Positions 39,984-49,241 of a stretch of DNA of 64,000 nucleotides are shown here, one piece after another. Location of the stretch: contig JADKDZ010000012.1 in assembly GCA_016718265.1 (NCBI GenBank), positions 1-64,000 of the forward strand, in the 5' to 3' direction. The first letter of the stretch is position 1, and every line of letters begins with the position of its first letter. The notes under the pieces were generated by a model, which saw only the letters and a list, made by a program, of their open reading frames with translations, was not told where the DNA came from and made no database searches. The DNA comes from Uliginosibacterium sp. Its GTDB lineage: Bacteria; Pseudomonadota; Gammaproteobacteria; Burkholderiales; Rhodocyclaceae. The translations under genes and the position numbers were made by a program.

Positions 39984-41474
39984 ATGTCTTCATCCACTTC
40001 TTCTGCCAGCACTGTCCCGCCGTTTGACCTGGTCGTATTCGGCGGCACGGGCGATCTCGCCGCACGCAAGCTGTTTCCTGCCCTCTTCCGGCGCTGTCGT
40101 CGCACACCTTTGCCGGCCTCCGCACGCATCATTGGCGTATCACGCCGCGCCCTCAGCCGTGAGGCCTATCAGGCGGTCGTTCGTGAGGCCATTTGCGCCC
40201 ATGTCAAAGACGCGGCAGCGGATCCCGCGTCGCTGGCGGAATTTCTCGATCGCGTGTCGTACTGCGCAGTCGACGCGACTGGCGAGGGCGGCTGGTCGGC
40301 GCTGGCGGTGCTGCTGGGTGAAGCGCCGGAGCACCTGCGCACCTTCTATTTTGCTGTCTCACCCGATCTTTTCGCGCCCCTCAGCCGTCACCTGCGGCAA
40401 TTCGATCTGGTCCGGCCGGACAGTCACGTCGTGCTGGAAAAGCCGCTGGGTAAAGACGGTGAAAGCGCGCGCGCCGTCAACGCTGCCGTGGGCGAGGTGT
40501 TCAACGAGAGCCAGATCTTCCGCATCGATCATTACCTGGGCAAGGAGACTGTGCAGAACCTGATGGCGCTGCGCTTTGCCAACCGCATGTTCGAGCCGCT
40601 CTGGAACAGTACCCACATCGATCACATCCAGATCACGGTGGCGGAAGACCTCGGCGTAGGCGAGCGTGGTGGCTACTATGACACCGCTGGCGCGCTGCGC
40701 GACATGGTGCAGAACCACATTCTGCAACTGCTCTGCCTTGTGGCCATGGAGCCGCCTGACGCCTTCGAAGCCGACGCGGTGCGCGATGAGAAGCTCAAGG
40801 TGCTCAAAGCGCTCAAGCGCATTGACGAATGCAATGTCGAACACCTCACCGTACGGGGCCAGTACCGCAGCGGCGCCAGCGCTGGCCAACCGGTACCCGG
40901 CTACCTGGACGAACTGGGCGCTGGCGAGAGCAACACCGAGACCTTTGTCGCCATCAAGGCCGAACTCGCCAACTGGCGCTGGGCCGGTGTGCCCTTTTAC
41001 CTGCGAACCGGCAAGCGCCTGGCAGGCCGCACCTCCGAGATCGTGATCCACTTCCGGCCGATCTCACACTCGATTTTTGACGCCAGTGCCGGGCGCATCA
41101 GCCAGAACCGACTGGTCATCCGGCTACAGCCCAACGAGGGCATGACCCTCGAAATCATGATCAAGAACCCGGGCCCCGGCCAGATGCACCTGCAGCGCAT
41201 CCCGCTGGACATGAGTTTTGCCGAGGCCTACGGCGGCGCCAACAGCCCGGACGCCTACGAGCGCCTGCTGATGGATGCGATCCGCGGCAACCAGACACTC
41301 TTCATGCGCCACGACGAAGTGGCCACCGCCTGGCGCTGGATTGACCCGATCCTTACCGCCTGGGAAGCCACCACGCAGCGTGCACATGCCTATGCGGCGG
41401 GCACCTGGGGCCCGTCGGGCGCCATCGCGCTGATTGAACGTGACGGACGGACCTGGCATGAAGATGCCGAATAG
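39984..41474 (+). CDS. zwf: Glucose-6-phosphate 1-dehydrogenase
   Basis: This 496-residue enzyme has the NADP-binding start DLVVFGGTGDLAARKLFPAL and the active-site motif RIDHYLGKETVQN, and matches Zwf along its whole length (PFYLRTGKRLAGRTSEIVI). It makes 6-phosphogluconolactone and NADPH, feeding the pentose phosphate and Entner-Doudoroff routes. No pgl, edd or eda gene is adjacent. ATG at 39984 starts a short Ser/Thr-rich lead before the Rossmann fold. Confidence 0.96.
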   Translation: MSSSTSSASTVPPFDLVVFGGTGDLAARKLFPALFRRCRRTPLPASARIIGVSRRALSREAYQAVVREAICAHVKDAAADPASLAEFLDRVSYCAVDATGEGGWSALAVLLGEAPEHLRTFYFAVSPDLFAPLSRHLRQFDLVRPDSHVVLEKPLGKDGESARAVNAAVGEVFNESQIFRIDHYLGKETVQNLMALRFANRMFEPLWNSTHIDHIQITVAEDLGVGERGGYYDTAGALRDMVQNHILQLLCLVAMEPPDAFEADAVRDEKLKVLKALKRIDECNVEHLTVRGQYRSGASAGQPVPGYLDELGAGESNTETFVAIKAELANWRWAGVPFYLRTGKRLAGRTSEIVIHFRPISHSIFDASAGRISQNRLVIRLQPNEGMTLEIMIKNPGPGQMHLQRIPLDMSFAEAYGGANSPDAYERLLMDAIRGNQTLFMRHDEVATAWRWIDPILTAWEATTQRAHAYAAGTWGPSGAIALIERDGRTWHEDAE

Positions 41475-41569
41475 GCCGCGACAGAGTACACTTCGGCCCT
41501 TTCGCGCCCTGCTGATGCGGGGTGCCGGGCGATGCAATCGTCCTTCTCCGAATTCAGCAAGGAAACCTG

Positions 41570-43894
41570 ATGAGTCGTAAAACCCTTCTCGCCCTGGCTG
41601 CCGGCCTCGTCTTGGCCGCCCCGATCCAGGCTCAGAACATCGAGTGGAAGACGCTGAATCAAGAAGTGCTCTCGCTCTACCAGCAAGGCAAGTACGCCCA
41701 GGCGCAGATCGTGGCCGAGCAGGCCCTGAGCCTGGCCCGCACGCTGAAGGGCAATCGCAGCCTCGAAGTGGCGACCCTGCACGGCAATCTGGGCCTGGTG
41801 CTGCGCGCCGAAGGCAAGTTCGCCGAAGCCGAAGAGCAACTCAAGCGCTGTCTCTCGATCCGGGAAAGCGCGCTGGGCAGCGAGCACCCGGACGTCGCCG
41901 CCGCACTCAACAACCTGGGCGAGCTCTACATCAGCCTCAACCAACTGACGCTCGCCGAGCGCCATTTCAAGCGTGCCCTGGCCATTCGCGAACGAAAGAA
42001 CGGGGGCAACCACCCCGCCGTCGCCCAGCTGTTGCACAACCTCGGCGCGCTCTACGATATCCGCAATCAGAACGCGCTTGCCGAACCGTTGTATCGCCGC
42101 GCGCTGAGCATTCGCGAGCGCGAGTTCGGCGAAGCCAGCGTGGAAGCGCAAGCCACCGAATTCAACCTCGCCACGCTGCTGGAGCAGACAGGTCGCTACA
42201 GTGCGGCCGAGGCCAGCTATGCCCGGATCGTCGAAACGCTCGACAAGACGCTGGGGCCACAACACCCGCGGCTGGTGCCCGTGCTCGCGGGTTGGGGCGC
42301 ATTCAAGCTGCGGCGGGGCGAATTCGAGGCCGCCGAGAGCCGCCTCCAGCGCGCCCGCAACATCGCCGAAAGTCGCCTCGGCAACCCGCACCCCGATGCC
42401 GCACTGGTGCTGAATACGCTGGCGCAGCTGCGTCAGGCGCAGGGCAAGATGCTCGAAGCCGAGACCCTGATGCGCCAGACGCTAAGCGCCCACGAAGCCC
42501 TGTACGGCGACCGCCACCTCGCGGTCGCCAGCAGTGCCGCCAATCTGGCCTCGCTTCGCCGTGAGCAGGGCCGCTATGACGAAGCCGTGGCCCTCGCCCG
42601 ACGTGCCATGAGCATTCAGGAAGCCGTGCTCGGCGCCCGGCACCCGGTCGTCGCCCGAACGCTCAACAACCTCGCGCAGACTTACGCTGCCCAGAATGCC
42701 TTCGATAAAGCCGAAGCCGGTTTCCGCGAAGCGAACCTGATCCTGGAGCAGGGATTGGGCGCAGACAGCCCGCAGCTGCTCGGCAACCTGAACGATCTGG
42801 GCCGCCTGTACGAACGTGCGGAGCAGTACGATAAAGCGGAAGCCCAGTACCTGCGCGCACTCAAGCTCTGGGAGACGGCCAACAAGGCCGAGCACCCGGC
42901 GGTAGCCGCGCTACGCGCAGACCTCGGCACGCTGATGATCGCCCAGAAGCGTTTCGACGAAGCCGACAAGCAGCTCAAGCTCGCGCTGCAAACGCGGGAG
43001 AAAATCCTGGTGCCGGACCACCCCTTGATTGCCGACAGTCTGCACCGTCTGGGGCGCTTGCAGGCGGCACAGGGCAAACCGGAGGAGGCCATCGCCACCT
43101 TCCAGCGCGCACTGGCCATCAACGAGAAGAATTTCGGCGTGAATCACGAGAAGCTCTTGCCGGATTTGAACGCCCTCGTCGCCAACCAACAGGCGTTGAA
43201 GAAGCTGGCGGAGGTCGAAGCCCTCCAGATCCGGGTGGTGACGCTGCAAGAGCAACGGCTCGGGCCGACGCATCCGGAAGTCATGACGCTGGTGGCGGCC
43301 CTGGCCGCGACCGAAGAAGAGCAAAACAAGCTTGCGGAAGCCGAAGCGCTGCAGCGCCGCGTACTTGTCTACCGCGAGAAGACCTTTGGCATGGATCACG
43401 TCCGCGTGGCAGAAAGCCTCTATACCGTCGCGACGCTCAACCAGAAGATGCATCGTGGCAAAGAGGCGGAAAGTTACTATCTGCGCGCGCAGGCCACCTG
43501 GGAGAAAACCGTCGGCCCAGAACACAACACCCTTGCCGCCGTGCAACTGGCCTTGGGCGACCTGCGGCGCGAGGCGGGGAAACCGGCCGAGGCCGAACCG
43601 TTCTACCAGCGGGCACTCGCCATCTGGGAGAAGAACACGCCGGAGTCCAGCCATGTCGCCACGGTGCTGAACAATCTGGGCGTCATTCGCAGCGCGCAGG
43701 CGAAATATGCCGACGCGGAGCCTTTCTACACCCGTGCGCTCAAGATCAAGGAACGCACGCTGGGCCCGCAGCACCCCTCGCTCGCCGTCGTGCTCGACAA
43801 TCTCGCCATCGTGTATGGGCAGACCAACCGCGCCGCGCTGGCGAACCAGACCTCCGCGCGGGCCAAGGCCATCCGGGACCTCTCGAAGAGCTGA
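41570..43894 (+). CDS. Large exported TPR protein (kinesin-light-chain-type repeats)
   Basis: This 774-residue protein has a signal peptide (MSRKTLLALAAGLVLAAPIQ, cut near AQA) and then an almost unbroken array of about seventeen 42-residue TPR_12-type repeats with the pattern HPxVAxxLNNLGxLYxxxGxxxxAExxxxRALxIxExxLG. Such arrays are protein-binding scaffolds. The signal peptide points to the periplasm. ATG at 41570 is preferred over 41522 because of the signal peptide and an AGGA ribosome site. It lies 95 bp after zwf and may or may not be co-transcribed. Partners are unknown. Confidence 0.85.
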   Translation: MSRKTLLALAAGLVLAAPIQAQNIEWKTLNQEVLSLYQQGKYAQAQIVAEQALSLARTLKGNRSLEVATLHGNLGLVLRAEGKFAEAEEQLKRCLSIRESALGSEHPDVAAALNNLGELYISLNQLTLAERHFKRALAIRERKNGGNHPAVAQLLHNLGALYDIRNQNALAEPLYRRALSIREREFGEASVEAQATEFNLATLLEQTGRYSAAEASYARIVETLDKTLGPQHPRLVPVLAGWGAFKLRRGEFEAAESRLQRARNIAESRLGNPHPDAALVLNTLAQLRQAQGKMLEAETLMRQTLSAHEALYGDRHLAVASSAANLASLRREQGRYDEAVALARRAMSIQEAVLGARHPVVARTLNNLAQTYAAQNAFDKAEAGFREANLILEQGLGADSPQLLGNLNDLGRLYERAEQYDKAEAQYLRALKLWETANKAEHPAVAALRADLGTLMIAQKRFDEADKQLKLALQTREKILVPDHPLIADSLHRLGRLQAAQGKPEEAIATFQRALAINEKNFGVNHEKLLPDLNALVANQQALKKLAEVEALQIRVVTLQEQRLGPTHPEVMTLVAALAATEEEQNKLAEAEALQRRVLVYREKTFGMDHVRVAESLYTVATLNQKMHRGKEAESYYLRAQATWEKTVGPEHNTLAAVQLALGDLRREAGKPAEAEPFYQRALAIWEKNTPESSHVATVLNNLGVIRSAQAKYADAEPFYTRALKIKERTLGPQHPSLAVVLDNLAIVYGQTNRAALANQTSARAKAIRDLSKS

Positions 43895-43895
43895 G

Positions 43896-43940
43896 AGACT
43901 GCCCGGAGAGCCAAGCGCAGAGCGGCTCTCCAGCATGTCT
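43896..43940. repeat. Inverted-repeat family, copy E
   Basis: AGACTGCCCGGAGAGCC, the centre AAGCGCAGAGC shared with copy C, then GGCTCTCCAGCATGTCT. It starts one base after the TPR gene stop and is followed by an independent strong terminator. Confidence 0.85.
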
Positions 43941-43954
43941 TGCGGCCAGTGACA

Positions 43955-43994
43955 CAACAAAAAGCCCGGGCGAATCCGCCCGGGCTTTTTGTTG
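43955..43994. terminator. Very strong bidirectional terminator between the TPR and xylanase genes
   Basis: CAACAAAAAGCCCGGGCG (43955-43972), loop AATC, and CGCCCGGGCTTTTTGTTG (43977-43994) form a perfect 18-bp stem with an A run on one side and a T run on the other. It serves both convergent genes. Confidence 0.95.
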
Positions 43995-44010
43995 ATACCG
44001 GAAGGCCGGA

Positions 44011-45114
44011 CTATTTCTTCGGCAGCTTCACCACCGACCAGAATGCCGGCTTGGGCGCTTGCTCCTCATCGAACAGCAAGGGCGCATCAAAACGGCGACG
44101 TGGCCAGCTCAGCAGCCAGGAATTGGCGTCGTTCAAGCCCCAGACCACGACGCCAGATACATACTTCTTCTGGCGCATGGCCATCTCGAAAAAGCTCTTG
44201 TAGCGGTCGGCCTGCAGCTGGAGCAGCTCGGGCGTGGCTTCGTCCACCTCGGACTTCGCGATGTCGCGGTTCAGGCTGATGTCCAGCTCGGTGATGTGAT
44301 TGGTCAGGCCAAGCTTGCCGATGTCCACGATGCCAGCTTCCAGACCTGACCAGTCTTGTGGCTGGGCAATCGTGTAGTGCGACTGGTGTCCGATGCCGTG
44401 AATGGGAATCCCCTTGGCCTGCAGATTCTTGATCATCTCAAGCATCAGCGCGCGCTTCTTGGGGCTCTCGGTGCCGTAGTCGTTGTAGAACAGCAGTGCG
44501 CTGGGGTCCGCTTCGTGGGCAAACTTGAAGGCAAGCTCGACGAATTCCGGCCCGATGATGGTGTACCAGAGGGACTTACGCCAGCCGCCTACCTGCTCGA
44601 CCGACTCATCTGGCACGAATATCTCGTTGACCACGTCCCAGGCATGCACGCGGCCCTTGAAGTGCCCGACCACATCGTGGATGTAGCCCCGCATCCGTTT
44701 GATCAGCTCCTCACGGTCGACGTAATCGTCTGGCCCCTTGCCGGTGGAGAACATCCATGGCGCGCCTTGCTGATGCCAGATCAAGGTATGCCCACGCACC
44801 TTGAGGCCGTTCTTGACCCCGAAGTCGACAATCGCATCGGCCTGGGCGAAATCGTACTTGCCCTGTGCATCGCGGCTGATGGAGACGGGCTTCATCGCAT
44901 TCTCGGCGACCACCATATTGAACTGCGAGGCGATATACGCCGCCGTCGAGGGCGCCATGATCTGGCCGGGCGATACCGCCACCCCGATCGGGAAGTAATC
45001 ACGGTAGGCGTGCGCCAGCGAGGGCAGCTCGGCGGCCTCTTCCTGCTCCGCTCGCGCACTGGTCATCAGTGCGAGTGCGGCCAGCAAGGCCAGCATGAAT
45101 CGAATGCGTGTCAT
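44011..45114 (-). CDS. Endo-1,4-beta-xylanase, glycoside hydrolase family 10
   Basis: This 367-residue enzyme has a signal peptide (about 1-23, ...LALMTSARA) and a single GH10 catalytic domain. The acid/base is Glu164 in HAWDVVNEIF and the nucleophile is Glu276 in HITELDI. Other family motifs are VAENAMKP, VRGHTLIWHQQ and VVWGLNDANSWL. No carbohydrate-binding module is attached. It should cut xylan in the periplasm or outside the cell. No xylose-utilisation genes are near. ATG at 45114 is preferred over 45192 because of the signal peptide. Confidence 0.95.
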   Translation of the reverse strand: MTRIRFMLALLAALALMTSARAEQEEAAELPSLAHAYRDYFPIGVAVSPGQIMAPSTAAYIASQFNMVVAENAMKPVSISRDAQGKYDFAQADAIVDFGVKNGLKVRGHTLIWHQQGAPWMFSTGKGPDDYVDREELIKRMRGYIHDVVGHFKGRVHAWDVVNEIFVPDESVEQVGGWRKSLWYTIIGPEFVELAFKFAHEADPSALLFYNDYGTESPKKRALMLEMIKNLQAKGIPIHGIGHQSHYTIAQPQDWSGLEAGIVDIGKLGLTNHITELDISLNRDIAKSEVDEATPELLQLQADRYKSFFEMAMRQKKYVSGVVVWGLNDANSWLLSWPRRRFDAPLLFDEEQAPKPAFWSVVKLPKK

Positions 45115-45201
45115 GGTGGTTTCGGTGTCGTGGTAAAAGCGTTGAAGTCCGTGCAGCTTAGCGGGTTTAACGATTGTTCGATAGCCAGACAAACACCGGA
45201 T

Positions 45202-46506
45202 TCAGGCCTGCATCGCCGCGCAGACCTCAGCGATCAACTCACTCTTGAACGCTAGCGCCGACTCCCCTGTGTCGCCCAGCACGAAGACGCCACGGCCATT
45301 GGAATAGACGATGCGGCCGTTGCCGCAGATGTCATACGAAGCGACGTTGGTAGCGAGGACGCGCTCAGTGCCCTGCTGGCTGCGGCTGACGAGCTGCCAG
45401 GAGGCGGGCACCAACGAGGGCACGCCGTGAATGCTGCTTTCCTGACGCAGGGCTTTTTCGGCGTCGATGCGCTTGCCTTGCAGGATGATGTTCTTGATGT
45501 CGGCATGCAGCATCGGGCCGGTAGCGCTGGTCAGGGGCTTGCGCGAATACATCAGCGAGAAGAAGTTCAGGTAGTGGAAAACCGCCCGCAGCAGCCGGAA
45601 GGGGAAGAACAGCGTGTCGTTGAAGAGATTCGCGGCACTGTACTTGGGCAGCTCGTAGGGGCGGCGGATGAAGAGCAGATTGCCCTGAGCATCGACGCGC
45701 GGCTTGATGTAATCAAAACGGGCGTCTTCGAGAATGGGTGCCAGATCGCCGGTTTCGAGGTTCAGCATCTGGATCGTGGCATTGCTCTGGGCGATCACAT
45801 AGCCTTGCGCGTCCCGCGCAAAACCCGCTGACTGGAAGAGCAGACGGTTCTCAACCCCGGGAATCCATGCGGGCGACGCATCGACGGTGTCGCCACTGGT
45901 GACTTCGCGCAGTTTGCTGCCATCACGCGCCAGCACAGCAATGTTGGCGATGCCCTCGTCCTGCCAGGACGATGCGCAAAGCATCTGCCCGTCCGGAGAC
46001 AGATTCAGGTCCGTGAGGTGCAAGCCCTGCTTGAGCATGACGCGCTGCTCGGCATTCGAACCCGGTACGCTGGCAAACAGCCCGCCGATGATCTCGTCCT
46101 TGATGAAGTACAGGAGGCTGTTGCTGTGGCGATCGAACACCGTAGAGGTCGTGACGATCGGGGCCTCATTGCCCTGAAAACTGCGCCGCCCACCGCCTGA
46201 CGCAATATTGAAACTGGTGTCCTGCTTCCAGCTATGGCGTTGCTTGGTGCGCTCGCGGCGATCCAGCGCCTCCTGCACATAGCTGCTTTGCAGGAGTTGT
46301 GGCTCTGCGCCACGCTCTCGATGGAAGAGCTTGCCGTTGGCGACGAAGGCGACGCCAAGGCTGGCGGCCTCGTTGGCGATCTCGCTGCTGGTGCGGGTTG
46401 CCGCCGCCTGCTGGGTACCACCGTTTTGCAGCAGCCGGTAGAACAGATAGCCGAAAATCAGCACCACGATCAAACCCATCAGCACATGCACCGCAAATCC
46501 TCCCAT
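45202..46506 (-). CDS. Membrane-anchored TolB-like propeller protein of unknown function
   Basis: This 434-residue protein begins with one TM helix (VLMGLIVVLIFGYLFYRLL, about 7-26) followed by an Ala/Thr-rich linker. The rest has repeated propeller-blade-like stretches such as LTDLNLSPDGQMLCASSW and VDASPAWIPGVENRLLFQ, similar to PD40/TolB blades. I do not recognise a specific family. The start ATG at 46506 is chosen because the upstream part of the open frame contains repeat copy F in translation. The xylanase gene starts 87 bp downstream on the same strand, so joint transcription is possible. Confidence 0.65.
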   Translation of the reverse strand: MGGFAVHVLMGLIVVLIFGYLFYRLLQNGGTQQAAATRTSSEIANEAASLGVAFVANGKLFHRERGAEPQLLQSSYVQEALDRRERTKQRHSWKQDTSFNIASGGGRRSFQGNEAPIVTTSTVFDRHSNSLLYFIKDEIIGGLFASVPGSNAEQRVMLKQGLHLTDLNLSPDGQMLCASSWQDEGIANIAVLARDGSKLREVTSGDTVDASPAWIPGVENRLLFQSAGFARDAQGYVIAQSNATIQMLNLETGDLAPILEDARFDYIKPRVDAQGNLLFIRRPYELPKYSAANLFNDTLFFPFRLLRAVFHYLNFFSLMYSRKPLTSATGPMLHADIKNIILQGKRIDAEKALRQESSIHGVPSLVPASWQLVSRSQQGTERVLATNVASYDICGNGRIVYSNGRGVFVLGDTGESALAFKSELIAEVCAAMQA

Positions 46507-46660
46507 CCCGCTGCACGGCCTTTCCGGGGCCGCGCGTGAAGCCAATCGAACAGAAACCCGGCAAGGATACCGACAACAAAGCCGGACCGCATCCGCCGTT
46601 GGCACGATCCGCCGGACGGATAGAACAAGGCTTGGGAGTGGTCGCATGCGAAGCCAAACG

Positions 46661-46702
46661 CCCTCTGGAGAGCCAATATCCATGCGGCTCTCCAGGCATG
46701 TC
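46661..46702. repeat. Inverted-repeat family, copy F
   Basis: CTCTGGAGAGCC, the centre AATATCCATGC identical to copy G, then GGCTCTCCAGGCATGTCT. It lies eight bases downstream of the ybaK stop on the minus strand and upstream of the propeller gene. Confidence 0.85.
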
Positions 46703-46710
46703 TGCAGCAA

Positions 46711-47193
46711 CTATGCTTCGACTTCAACCAGTTCTGGCTTGAGGATATCGATCACGGTTTGCGGGGCGAGGCCGACGAGGTAGCCCCGTTTGCCACCGTT
46801 GATGTAGATCTTATCCAGCCCGGCAATGCTGGCCTGCATGTACACCGGCATCGCCTTGCGCGTGCCAAAGGGACTGGTGCCGCCCACCATGTAACCGGAA
46901 TGCTTGTTGGCAATATCGGGCACGCAGGGGCTGATGGTTTTCACGCCAATGTGGCGCGCGAGGTTTTTGGTCGAGACTTCGCGGTCGCCATGCATCAGCA
47001 CGATCAGCGGCCGTTTGGTCTCGTCCTCCATCACCAGGGTCTTGATGACGGCATGTTCATCCACGCCAAGTTCGCGCGCGCTGACGGCAGTACCCCCTTT
47101 TTCTTCGTACGCGTAGAGATGATCGCTGAATACCGCCTTGTGCTGGCGCAGCATGCGGATCGCCGCGGTGACCGGGGTTTTGTCCTGACTCAT
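46711..47193 (-). CDS. ybaK: Cys-tRNA(Pro)/Cys-tRNA(Cys) deacylase YbaK
   Basis: This 160-residue protein matches YbaK/EbsC: TPVTAAIRMLRQHKAVFSDH, VIKTLVMEDETKRPLIVLMHG, the conserved Lys before TLV, and GYMVGGTSPFGTRKAMPVYM. YbaK removes cysteine from mischarged tRNA(Pro) in trans-editing. ATG at 47193 is used; a TTG two codons upstream is also in frame. It is the third gene of a tight minus-strand set (FKBP, DUF2238, ybaK) with gaps of 3 and 9 bp. Confidence 0.92.
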   Translation of the reverse strand: MSQDKTPVTAAIRMLRQHKAVFSDHLYAYEEKGGTAVSARELGVDEHAVIKTLVMEDETKRPLIVLMHGDREVSTKNLARHIGVKTISPCVPDIANKHSGYMVGGTSPFGTRKAMPVYMQASIAGLDKIYINGGKRGYLVGLAPQTVIDILKPELVEVEA

Positions 47194-47202
47194 GGCCAAG
47201 CC

Positions 47203-47820
47203 TCAGTGCCGGATGGCCTGGATCTGCCGGTCCTGCCAGCGCGTGAGCACGCTCATCGCCACACTGGCACCGATCAAGGCCATCAGCATGTCTGACTGGG
47301 TGTCCCAGGGATCGCCCTGCGTCCCCAGGAACTCATCCGCCCCCTGCCCCAGCGCCACCGCCGCGCCCCACTCGATCAGCTCGTAACAGGCACTGAAGGC
47401 GCCCGCCACGCAGATCGCGAGGAAAGCGGCCATCTTGCCCGCCCGAATGTAACCGCGCCGGATCAGGATTTCGCGTGTCAACAAGGCAGGCGTCAGCCCC
47501 TGCATGAAGTGGCCGAGCTTGTCATAGGGGTTGCGCGAGAGGCTGAACAGATCCTGCACCCAGAAGCCCAACGGAACGTGGGCGTAGGTCCAGAAGCCGC
47601 CAATGATCAGCACCAGCGCATGGCAGGCGATCACCCAGTACAGCAGCGGTGTCAGCGGAAAACGCCGGTACGATCCTGCCATCAGCGGCAGCGCGATCAA
47701 TACCGGCAATACTTCGAGCAGCCAGGTGAGCCGGTCTCGCGTCGCGACTCCGGTCACGATCAGCGCCGCGATCACCACAGCCGCCTGCACGAGGCAGATC
47801 TGACGCTGGCTGGCTGGCAT
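47203..47820 (-). CDS. DUF2238 (YjdF-like) membrane protein
   Basis: This 205-residue protein has about six TM helices and the DUF2238 signatures FSLSRNPYDKLGHFMQGLTP, FSACYELIEWGAAVALGQGA and QGDPWDTQSDMLMALIGA. The family function is unknown; conserved acidic residues and His in the membrane region are suggestive but unproven. It starts 3 bp after the FKBP stop and ends 9 bp before the ybaK start, so it belongs to one operon. Confidence 0.88.
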   Translation of the reverse strand: MPASQRQICLVQAAVVIAALIVTGVATRDRLTWLLEVLPVLIALPLMAGSYRRFPLTPLLYWVIACHALVLIIGGFWTYAHVPLGFWVQDLFSLSRNPYDKLGHFMQGLTPALLTREILIRRGYIRAGKMAAFLAICVAGAFSACYELIEWGAAVALGQGADEFLGTQGDPWDTQSDMLMALIGASVAMSVLTRWQDRQIQAIRH

Positions 47821-47823
47821 GGC

Positions 47824-48171
47824 TCAGAGCACGTCCAGCAGCTCGACTTCAAACACCAGGGTCGCGTTCGGCGGAATGACGCCGCCCGCGCCACGCGCGC
47901 CGTAGCCCAGCTCGGGCGGAATGGTCAGCTTGCGCGTACCACCCACCTTCATGCCTTGCACACCTTCGTCCCAGCCTGCAATGACACGGCGGCCACCGAG
48001 CGGGAACGAGAAGGGATCGTCACGATCCTTGCTGGAATCGAACTTCGTGCCATCCGTCAGCCAGCCGGTGTAATGCACCACGACCATCTGCCCGGCCTTG
48101 GCCTCGGCACCCGTGCCAAGGATGCTGTCTTCAAAAATAAGGCCCGAGGCCGTGGTAATGGGTTCTGCCAT
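47824..48171 (-). CDS. FKBP-type peptidyl-prolyl cis-trans isomerase
   Basis: This 115-residue protein is a single FKBP domain: VVVHYTGWLTDGTKFDSS, FPLGGRRVIAGWDEGVQGMK, GGTRKLTIPPELGYG, and FEVELLDVL at the end. All usual active-site residues (Tyr, Asp, Phe, Val-Ile, Trp, Tyr) are present. It has no signal peptide, so it acts in the cytoplasm. ATG at 48171 is used; the longer open frame upstream is not protein-like. Confidence 0.94.
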   Translation of the reverse strand: MAEPITTASGLIFEDSILGTGAEAKAGQMVVVHYTGWLTDGTKFDSSKDRDDPFSFPLGGRRVIAGWDEGVQGMKVGGTRKLTIPPELGYGARGAGGVIPPNATLVFEVELLDVL

Positions 48172-48326
48172 GATGACTCCAGGTGCGCCGCGGCGCGACA
48201 TGCGCCCGGTCGATGAGGAGCGAAGTATAACGGCTGCTGGCAAACCTCTGGATGGCCAGCACGCTGAACACGGCCCATCTCCGCTCAAATGGACTCGTCG
48301 CACAGCTCGGCATACGCCCTAGCGCA

Positions 48327-48680
48327 TCAACGAAAAACCCAGATGGCCAGCCCGACTCCGCTGCCTGTACCCAGAATGATCATGGGGAGCAGTATCAGCG
48401 TCGCTGCGGTGAAACGGCTCATCCTGGGGCATCTCCGTAAAACGGCCCGCTCAAGGCACCCGGCCAGGAAGAACGCCGCCATCGCGGGCACTGCAATCAA
48501 TAGCGCAAAGGCATAAATCCAGAGCGCACGGTTCACGCCACTCATGCCATCCACGAAATACGCAAACAGAACCTGAAAGGGACCAACACTCAAGACGGCA
48601 AAAGCGATCAAGAGCCAGCGCTTGAGCTTTTGCGTACGAGCCAATGATTGGCTCTGAGCGGAGTCTTTGGCCGTCGACAT
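48327..48680 (-). CDS. Small membrane protein of unknown function
   Basis: This 117-residue protein has about three TM helices (WLLIAFAVLSVGPFQVLFAYF, LWIYAFALLIAVPAMAAFFL, AATLILLPMIILGTGSGVGL) after a polar N-terminus. No family is recognised. ATG at 48680 is likely; a GTG two codons upstream is in frame. It follows the marR-like gene by 15 bp on the same strand and is probably co-transcribed, and so co-regulated, with it. Confidence 0.65.
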   Translation of the reverse strand: MSTAKDSAQSQSLARTQKLKRWLLIAFAVLSVGPFQVLFAYFVDGMSGVNRALWIYAFALLIAVPAMAAFFLAGCLERAVLRRCPRMSRFTAATLILLPMIILGTGSGVGLAIWVFR

Positions 48681-48695
48681 TGGCACGCGGGAGAA

Positions 48696-49211
48696 TCAGC
48701 GGCCCTGCGGGCTCGCCGCCGGCGCAACAGGCTGAGACGCTCCAACGGTCGATTCATCTGACACGCCGTTCACGGGCGCAGCCAGCCGATCCATCACCCC
48801 CCGCCAGCCCGCTTCCGCGGCCTCGCCCCCCGCGGCAAACGCCTGCGCCAGAATCTCGCGCTGGGTTTGCGACAGGCGCGCCTCCAGCGCGGCGCCTTCC
48901 TCGCTCAAGCTCAGGCAACGGGCGCGGCGGTCTTGTTCGTCGGCAGTCATCATCACCAGATTGGCGTCGAGCAGTTGGCGCAGCGGCGCGTGCAGCGCCT
49001 GCTTGCTGATGCCCAGGGTGGCGAGCAGATCGCTGACCCGCTGGCCGGGACGACGCGCGACGAAATACAGGATGCGGTGATGCAGGCGCGCCAAGCCGCG
49101 CTCGGCAAGAATCGCGTCTGGCCCGGCCGTGAAGGCACGGAAGGCGAAGAAGAACAATTCGATTGCGGCGAACAGTTCTGCATCTCTATCTGTGTTTTTT
49201 TGGTCAACCAT
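48696..49211 (-). CDS. MarR family transcriptional regulator
   Basis: This 171-residue winged-helix regulator has the MarR core LARLHHRILYFVARRPGQRV, SDLLATLGISKQALHAPLRQ (recognition helix) and a wing LVMMTADEQDRRARCLSLSE, then a Glu/Ala-rich C-terminal dimerisation helix. It is divergent from the PLP aminotransferase gene. The ATG at 49211 lies inside a perfect operator-like palindrome and has no Shine-Dalgarno sequence; in-frame ATGs at 49238 and 49250 are alternatives. It probably represses itself and the aminotransferase; the ligand is unknown. Confidence 0.88.
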   Translation of the reverse strand: MVDQKNTDRDAELFAAIELFFFAFRAFTAGPDAILAERGLARLHHRILYFVARRPGQRVSDLLATLGISKQALHAPLRQLLDANLVMMTADEQDRRARCLSLSEEGAALEARLSQTQREILAQAFAAGGEAAEAGWRGVMDRLAAPVNGVSDESTVGASQPVAPAASPQGR

Positions 49212-49217
49212 GTTGAC
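49203..49217. promoter_or_regulatory. Operator-like palindrome 1 of the MarR/aminotransferase region
   Basis: GTCAAC-CAT-GTTGAC is a perfect 6-3-6 inverted repeat. It covers the start codon of the MarR gene and the -35 box of the candidate aminotransferase promoter. Its centre is 40 bp from that of palindrome 2. Confidence 0.75.
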
Positions 49218-49241
49218 TTTTATTGCGCGCAAAACCATATT
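49213..49241 (+). promoter_or_regulatory. Candidate aminotransferase promoter
   Basis: TTGACT (49213-49218) and CATATT (49236-49241) are 17 bp apart, matching the consensus at five and four of six positions. The -35 box lies in palindrome 1 and the expected start site lies in palindrome 2. Confidence 0.5.
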
